Below are positions 6,286-9,969 of a stretch of 9,969 nucleotides of DNA, piece by piece. The notes beneath the pieces are model-generated. The model searched no databases. It worked only from the letters and a program-made list of their open reading frames with translations, and had not been told where the DNA came from. The stretch comes from Clostridiales bacterium (GTDB lineage Bacteria > Bacillota > Clostridia > Oscillospirales > Acutalibacteraceae), in the NCBI GenBank assembly GCA_012522615.1, contig JAAYKB010000024.1, positions 1 through 9,969 on the forward strand. Direction: 5' to 3'. How positions within the stretch are numbered: position 1 is the stretch's first letter; each line of letters opens with the position of its first letter. The position numbers and the translations under genes were made by a program.

Positions 6286-6729
6286 TCAGGATTTTGTTGT
6301 CGTCTCTGTAACGGTTACGCTCGGGTCGCTGCCGCCCGTGACCTCAACCTTCTCGGTTTTATCCTTCTTTTTCTTGAACAAAGCCGTAATCTTATCAAAC
6401 ATTTCGGGGACAAGATTAATCACTTTATCGCTGGAATCCGGCTTTGACACAATCGGCAACACCTGAACATTGCCGTTGGAGATTACAATAAAGGCAACCG
6501 GGGTAATGTTAATACCCGCGCCGCTTCCGCCTCCGAAAAGCTCTGTTGACGATTTGGAGGGGATGTTTGAGCCGCCCGAAGCAAACCCGTATGACACCCT
6601 TGACACAGGTATGAGCGTGATGCCGTCCGGAGTTTTAATTGCCTCGCCGATAACCGTGTTGACATCCACCATCTCGCGGATTTTATCCATAGAAACGCCC
6701 AGAATACCCTGCAAATTGTTTTCTGCCAT
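6286..6729 (-). CDS. ytfJ: YtfJ/GerW family spore-associated protein
   Basis: The 147-residue product belongs to the YtfJ (GerW) family found in spore-forming Firmicutes; B. subtilis YtfJ is linked to spore germination, and its biochemical role is not settled. Family signatures are REMVDVNTVIGEAI, TPDGITLIPVSRVSYGFASG and a glycine-rich FGGGSGAGINITPVAFIVI. A basic KKKKDK patch and a Ser/Thr-rich tail close the protein. I see no signal peptide. An ATG 18 nt further upstream (6747) is in frame but has no ribosome binding site, whereas the chosen ATG has GAGG about 8 nt upstream and gives the family's usual N-terminus. It follows the DUF2953 gene by 36 nt, the same pairing as ytfI-ytfJ in Bacillus, suggesting a joint role at the membrane. 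Confidence 0.92.
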   Translation of the reverse strand: MAENNLQGILGVSMDKIREMVDVNTVIGEAIKTPDGITLIPVSRVSYGFASGGSNIPSKSSTELFGGGSGAGINITPVAFIVISNGNVQVLPIVSKPDSSDKVINLVPEMFDKITALFKKKKDKTEKVEVTGGSDPSVTVTETTTKS

Positions 6730-6765
6730 AGTAACAACCTCTTTCATATTCGTTATCTTATAGCT

Positions 6766-7407
6766 TTAACCTGCCGATGACCCTTTATGGACCTTTTTTG
6801 ATTCTGAAATATTATTTCCGATATAACCTAAAAATAAAAGCAATAGATTCCATAAAACCCTGAGGGGAATAGCGTGAATCCTGATTTCGCCTTCAACCTT
6901 TCCCTTGTCGCCCAGAAAATCGGGGGTAATCGTAATATTTCTCCTGCGTATGCGAAGCAAGCTTTCGAGCAACGCCTGGACAGGATATACAACCGCGCAG
7001 GCCCTGCCGTAATCGACCGCCGTTTGGCAGGCGTCCTCAGACGCAACAGTAATTGTAAGATTAAACTTGTCCACGGTTATTGTCTTTAAAAGGCGCTTAA
7101 CAGCGGATTTTATAAGCTCCGCCATTTCGGCATAATACGATATTACGGCAGACACTCCCTCGTTTCTGAGCAGCTCCTCTGTACGGGACAGTTCTTGCTC
7201 ATCCTTGGCCTTTCTGCGCCGTCTGATCTCCTTTTTCCGCTTCTTCTTTTCAGACTGCGGCGGGCGGGGATATAGTGTAAAGTTGAAAAACATTACACCA
7301 ACGCGAACCCTCAGGTCACCGTCGAAGGACGCATACATGTGAACAGGCAGAATCAGGATAATCAGCAGCAGCGTCAAAACACCAAATATAATTTGTAAAG
7401 CCAGCAA
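6766..7407 (-). CDS. DUF2953 (YtfI-like) membrane protein
   Basis: This 213-residue protein has an N-terminal membrane segment (about residues 3-22, LALQIIFGVLTLLLIILIL), a short strand-rich part (ASFDGDLRVRVGVMFFNFTLY), and a highly basic stretch (about 54-67, KKKRKKEIRRRRK). Next come a predicted helical part (about 74-108), the DUF2953-like core (NLTITVASEDACQTAVDYGR and ITPDFLGDKGKVEGEIRIH), and a C-terminal hydrophobic helix (about 183-197). The molecular function is unknown; in Bacillus the relative YtfI neighbours YtfJ, as here. The start is TTG, with GAGGG 7 nt upstream overlapping the scpB stop codon, so translation is probably coupled to scpB (10-nt gap). Confidence 0.85.
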   Translation of the reverse strand: MLALQIIFGVLTLLLIILILPVHMYASFDGDLRVRVGVMFFNFTLYPRPPQSEKKKRKKEIRRRRKAKDEQELSRTEELLRNEGVSAVISYYAEMAELIKSAVKRLLKTITVDKFNLTITVASEDACQTAVDYGRACAVVYPVQALLESLLRIRRRNITITPDFLGDKGKVEGEIRIHAIPLRVLWNLLLLFLGYIGNNISESKKVHKGSSAG

Positions 7408-7417
7408 ACGGCATCCC

Positions 7418-8041
7418 TCATTCCGTTCCCGTCATAATCGGCGTTCCCTCCGGAGCTTCTCCCTTTGTCTGTGTCATTGAATCTTCGATAACCTCATCCA
7501 GCGTCGTTTCCTGCATATCCGAATCCGCATCCTTTTGCGGAAGCGGCGGAAGCTCGCTTAAGGATGAAATTCCGAAACATCTTAAAAAATCTTCGGTCGT
7601 ACCGTATAGCAAAGGCCTTCCCGGAAGATCCAGCCTGCCCTTTTCCTCGATAAGGCTTTTGGCAATCAGCCCTTGAATAACAGCCGCGCAATCAACGCCC
7701 CGCACCTGGTCGATAAAAGCCCGCGTTACCGGCTGGTTATATGCCACGATAGCCAAAACCTCCATAGCCGCCTGTGTTAATGGGGTATTGCGCCTGATAT
7801 CCAAAGCCCTTCTTACATAATCCGCATACTCAGACCTTGTGCACATTTGATAGCTTTTATCCAGACGAACAAGCTTTATGCCGCCCGTTCTTGTATTAAT
7901 CTCATTCATTAAATCATCTGTCAAACGCTCGACCGTATCCTCATCCAGCTCCAAAACCTCGGCCAGTCTTGAGATTTCAACCGGTTCTCCGCTGGCAAAT
8001 AAAATAGCTTCGGTAATCGCCTGATATTCCTTGATTTCCAT
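7418..8041 (-). CDS. scpB: Segregation and condensation protein B
   Basis: The 207-residue ScpB forms a dimer of winged-helix domains that binds ScpA in the SMC-ScpAB condensin complex, which compacts and separates newly copied origins. Recognisable stretches are AITEAILFASGEPVEISRLAEVLE in the first winged helix (about 9-32, shown in part), TPLTQAAMEVLAIVAYNQPV (86-105), and RGVDCAAVIQGLIAKSLIEE with GRPLLYGTT in the second (about 114-150). An acidic, probably disordered tail (about 165-207) follows. The ATG has only a weak, distant GAAAGG (about 13 nt), so expression may depend on coupling to scpA 31 nt upstream. Confidence 0.97.
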   Translation of the reverse strand: MEIKEYQAITEAILFASGEPVEISRLAEVLELDEDTVERLTDDLMNEINTRTGGIKLVRLDKSYQMCTRSEYADYVRRALDIRRNTPLTQAAMEVLAIVAYNQPVTRAFIDQVRGVDCAAVIQGLIAKSLIEEKGRLDLPGRPLLYGTTEDFLRCFGISSLSELPPLPQKDADSDMQETTLDEVIEDSMTQTKGEAPEGTPIMTGTE

Positions 8042-8072
8042 TTAAATTTTCACGCCTTTCAAAAGGTGAGGT

Positions 8073-8798
8073 TTACCGGTTCCTTGTTCTCCTGTTCCCC
8101 TCGACCATATACACCACCTGTTTGTCCCCCTCGCCCTCAACCCGTATACGGCAGGCCTTCGCCAGTTCAAGCAGTGCAAGGAATGTCGCGATAAGCTCGG
8201 ATCTGCTTTTCGCCTTTTCAAACAAAGCTGTATAACGTATATCCCTTCTCCTGTAAAGCCGTCTTAGCACATATATAATCTTTGATGAAACAGAAACCAC
8301 GTGTCTGGACACGATTCCGCTGAAAGCCTTGGCGGGAGGAGGAAGCTTACGCCTTCCCCTGCCGGCCGCCGCCAGATAAGCATCAAGTATGCTCCCAGTC
8401 GGGTGTGTGCGGCGGTATGTGAGGTCGAGCTGAATCTCCAACGGAGAGCGTACAAACAGGTTCTCACCGATATTATGTGCGGCAAGCCTACGCGCCGCTT
8501 CCTGACAGAGCTTGTATTCCATCAATTCGCCGCTAAGCTCCCTGCGAAGCTCCTCCGCTTCCTCATGCTTTGGAAGCAGCATGGCGGTTTTTATGTGGAC
8601 AAGGCGGGCCGCCATCTCCAAAAACTCTGTGGCAATATCAAGATTTATGGCCTTCCATTCCTCAATCGTCCTCATATACTGCTCAAGCAGTTCGGCAATA
8701 GGAATATCCATAATATTCAGTTTGTGTTTTTGAACAAGATGCAAAAGCAGGTCAAGAGGGCCTTCAAACCCGGGCACCTTATAGGATATTGTTTCCAT
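8073..8798 (-). CDS. scpA: Segregation and condensation protein A (kleisin)
   Basis: This 241-residue kleisin bridges the heads of the SMC dimer and binds ScpB. The N-terminal SMC-binding part shows the hallmark FEGPLDLLLHLVQKHKLNIM (about 10-29) and ATEFLEMAARLVHIKTAMLL (56-75). An acidic/basic helical middle follows (EEAEELRRELSGELMEYKLC), and a C-terminal winged-helix region includes SRSELIATFLALLELAKA (about 200-217). AGGAG lies 5 nt before the ATG. The protease gene ends 27 nt upstream and scpB starts 31 nt downstream. The length is normal for the family. Confidence 0.97.
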   Translation of the reverse strand: METISYKVPGFEGPLDLLLHLVQKHKLNIMDIPIAELLEQYMRTIEEWKAINLDIATEFLEMAARLVHIKTAMLLPKHEEAEELRRELSGELMEYKLCQEAARRLAAHNIGENLFVRSPLEIQLDLTYRRTHPTGSILDAYLAAAGRGRRKLPPPAKAFSGIVSRHVVSVSSKIIYVLRRLYRRRDIRYTALFEKAKSRSELIATFLALLELAKACRIRVEGEGDKQVVYMVEGNRRTRNR

Positions 8799-8825
8799 AG
8801 TTTCTCCTGAAAAACCTTTATATAC

Positions 8826-9488
8826 TCATAAACCCAAAACAATACTGAATAATCTGTATATCGGAAAGGCAATACCTGTGAGGATTCCGCCGAATCGATT
8901 GGAAATAACAAGCACAAAAAATATAATTGTTATATATCTCTGATACTGTTCGATCATAAACACCCATCTTGGGGGCAGAAAATTTGAAATCACCCGATAG
9001 CCGTCAAGCGGAGGTATCGGAAAAAGATTGAAGACAGCGAGTATTATATTTATATATGAAAAGGTGCCGAAAAACAAGGACACGATACCGAGCACTTCCA
9101 AAGACAGCGAAAACATGGTTATCAGTTTTAATATCGCGAGACTTAAAAATGCCATAACAAGATTTGAAAGCGGCCCTGCCAGAGAGGTCAGTATCATTCC
9201 CTTTTTATAATCCCGAAAATTACGGGGATTGACAGGAACCGGCTTGGCGTAACCGAATCCGGCCAGAAAAATCAACAGCGAACCGAATATGTCAAGGTGG
9301 GCAAACGGATTCATTGTAAGTCTGCCGTTCCATCTGGCCGTCTGATCCCCCATACGGTCGGCGGTATAGGCGTGGGCAAGCTCATGTACAGGAAGGGCAA
9401 CAAGCAAAATCATTGCGTAGGATAGAAAGGTAAATATCAATTCGGCAAAACTCGGTCTATCCGGACTGAACAACATATCAAAAAGCAT
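8826..9488 (-). CDS. Site-2-type M50 metalloprotease (compact, no PDZ domain)
   Basis: This integral membrane zinc protease of about 220 residues probably cleaves substrates within or near the membrane. From the chosen start, the HELAH zinc motif lies at residues 35-39 and the third-ligand motif NLFPIPPLDGYR around D162; NPxxF-type stretches (MNPFAHL, VNPRNF) also match the M50B group. About five hydrophobic segments can be seen. It has neither the PDZ domain of RseP nor CBS domains, so it resembles the small YwhC-like branch whose substrates are mostly unknown. A longer ATG start at 9503 lacks a ribosome binding site; GGGAG 8 nt before the ATG at 9488 supports the shorter form. It heads the scpAB operon and follows a promoter shared back-to-back with rpmB. 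Confidence 0.93.
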   Translation of the reverse strand: MLFDMLFSPDRPSFAELIFTFLSYAMILLVALPVHELAHAYTADRMGDQTARWNGRLTMNPFAHLDIFGSLLIFLAGFGYAKPVPVNPRNFRDYKKGMILTSLAGPLSNLVMAFLSLAILKLITMFSLSLEVLGIVSLFFGTFSYINIILAVFNLFPIPPLDGYRVISNFLPPRWVFMIEQYQRYITIIFFVLVISNRFGGILTGIAFPIYRLFSIVLGL

Positions 9489-9537
9489 AAATATTACTCC
9501 CATGATTCAAGATAAAATCTTTATCATTATTTTAAGT

Positions 9538-9566
9538 ATTATACTGGAAATCACGAACAATTACAA
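9538..9566 (-). promoter_or_regulatory. Sigma-A-like promoter for the M50 protease-scpAB run
   Basis: On the minus strand, TTGTAA (plus-strand 9561-9566) and a perfect TATAAT (9538-9543) are 17 nt apart. Transcription would start near 9531, giving about 40 nt of leader before the ATG at 9488; the leader contains a small GATAAA/TTTATC hairpin. Confidence 0.7.
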
Positions 9567-9626
9567 GGGCTATGAGCTTATCGGGAGAGATAATTGCGGC
9601 ATAAATCAAAAAAGATGAAAAAAGCC

Positions 9627-9655
9627 TTGATTTTCGGCGGAATATCTGTTACTAT
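9627..9655 (+). promoter_or_regulatory. Sigma-A-like promoter for rpmB
   Basis: TTGATT (9627-9632) and TACTAT (9650-9655) are separated by 17 nt, each matching four of six consensus bases. The start would fall near 9662, about 30 nt before the rpmB ATG. It is divergent from the protease promoter. Confidence 0.55.
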
Positions 9656-9692
9656 ATCCCTTGCTGATTTTAAAAAGGAGGTGCAGACAATT

Positions 9693-9881
9693 ATGGCTAA
9701 ATGTGATATCTGCGGAAAAAGCATTTCATTCGGAATTCAGGTATCCCACTCCCACAGACGTTCCAACCGTACATGGAAACCCAACGTTCGTCGCGTTAAG
9801 GCGGTCGTTAAGGGTTCTCCGAAACGGATTCACGCCTGCACCCGCTGCTTGCGTTCGGGCAAAGTCATCCGCGCTGTCTGA
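9693..9881 (+). CDS. rpmB: 50S ribosomal protein L28
   Basis: This 62-residue L28 is a structural protein of the large ribosomal subunit. The sequence MAKCDICGKSISFG, SHSHRRSNRTWKPNVRRV and the C-terminal TRCLRSGKVIRAV are diagnostic. Cysteines at 4, 7, 49 and 52 form two CxxC pairs, the zinc-ribbon form of L28; many bacteria also keep a cysteine-free copy for zinc shortage. The frame is open upstream to a TTG at 9594, but AAGGAGGTG nine nt before the ATG at 9693 and the family N-terminus fix this start. It is a single-gene unit with its own promoter and terminator. Confidence 0.98.
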   Translation: MAKCDICGKSISFGIQVSHSHRRSNRTWKPNVRRVKAVVKGSPKRIHACTRCLRSGKVIRAV

Positions 9882-9923
9882 AGCCTCTCCCATTGGTTTT
9901 GCCGAAATATATTGCTTTTACCC

Positions 9924-9949
9924 AAGAGCCGCACATGCGGCTCTTTTTT
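9924..9949 (+). terminator. Intrinsic terminator of rpmB
   Basis: AAGAGCCGC (9924-9932) and GCGGCTCTT (9937-9945) form a perfect 9-bp stem with a 4-nt ACAT loop, running into a T tract that ends at 9949. It lies about 45 nt after the rpmB stop codon. Confidence 0.93.
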
Positions 9950-9969
9950 GTTTTGGCTTTACCATATCT

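Noticed and set aside
6730..6747. Upstream ATG for ytfJ
   Set aside because: No ribosome binding site precedes it; the GAGG that serves the next ATG would lie inside the extra codons.
9489..9503. Upstream ATG for the M50 protease
   Set aside because: No ribosome binding site precedes it, and the GGGAG serving the ATG at 9488 overlaps this first codon region.
9594..9692. N-terminal extension of L28 from a TTG
   Set aside because: It would include the rpmB promoter and ribosome binding site, and L28 normally begins at the internal MAKCDICG.

Overview
The window looks like a low- to mid-GC Clostridia-type Firmicutes chromosome, probably Oscillospiraceae/Ruminococcaceae-like (inference). The grounds are strong AGGAGG-type ribosome binding sites, several TTG starts, a YtfJ-type protein known from spore formers, the order ScpA-ScpB-(YtfI/YtfJ)-D-Ala-D-Ala carboxypeptidase-RluB, and a biotin-dependent carboxyltransferase operon. 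Apart from rpmB, every confident gene is on the minus strand. I see no insertion sequence, CRISPR array, tRNA, rRNA or phage gene.

Reading the minus strand from high to low coordinates, a promoter at 9538-9566 starts an operon-like run. It encodes a compact M50 site-2-type metalloprotease, ScpA and ScpB (the partners of SMC in chromosome segregation), a DUF2953/YtfI membrane protein, YtfJ, a D-alanyl-D-alanine carboxypeptidase, the pseudouridine synthase RluB, and a 118-residue GNAT-like protein of unknown function. The run ends at a strong intrinsic terminator (about 3750-3820). A compact set of degenerate direct and inverted repeats fills the 126-nt gap between ytfJ and the carboxypeptidase gene and appears to fold over the latter's ribosome binding site.

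A second minus-strand operon has its own sigma-A-like promoter (3688-3716) and a leader of about 110 nt. It encodes an acyl-CoA carboxyltransferase-like protein, a biotin carrier with a long Ala/Pro linker, and an OadA/5S-type pyruvate/oxaloacetate carboxyltransferase. No biotin carboxylase and no membrane decarboxylase subunit is present. The set therefore matches the parts list of a soluble methylmalonyl-CoA:pyruvate transcarboxylase (12S, 1.3S, 5S). The 12S-like subunit is short and divergent at both oxyanion loops, so its acyl-CoA substrate, and even its activity, are open. A terminator at about 1-47 lies 340 nt past the last gene; the stretch between holds only weak small-ORF candidates and hairpins.

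At the right end, rpmB (ribosomal protein L28, four-cysteine form) is transcribed divergently from its own promoter and ends at a clean terminator.

Most of the window is ordinary conserved housekeeping content. The parts most worth a second look are the divergent transcarboxylase-like operon and the repeat cluster ahead of the carboxypeptidase gene.
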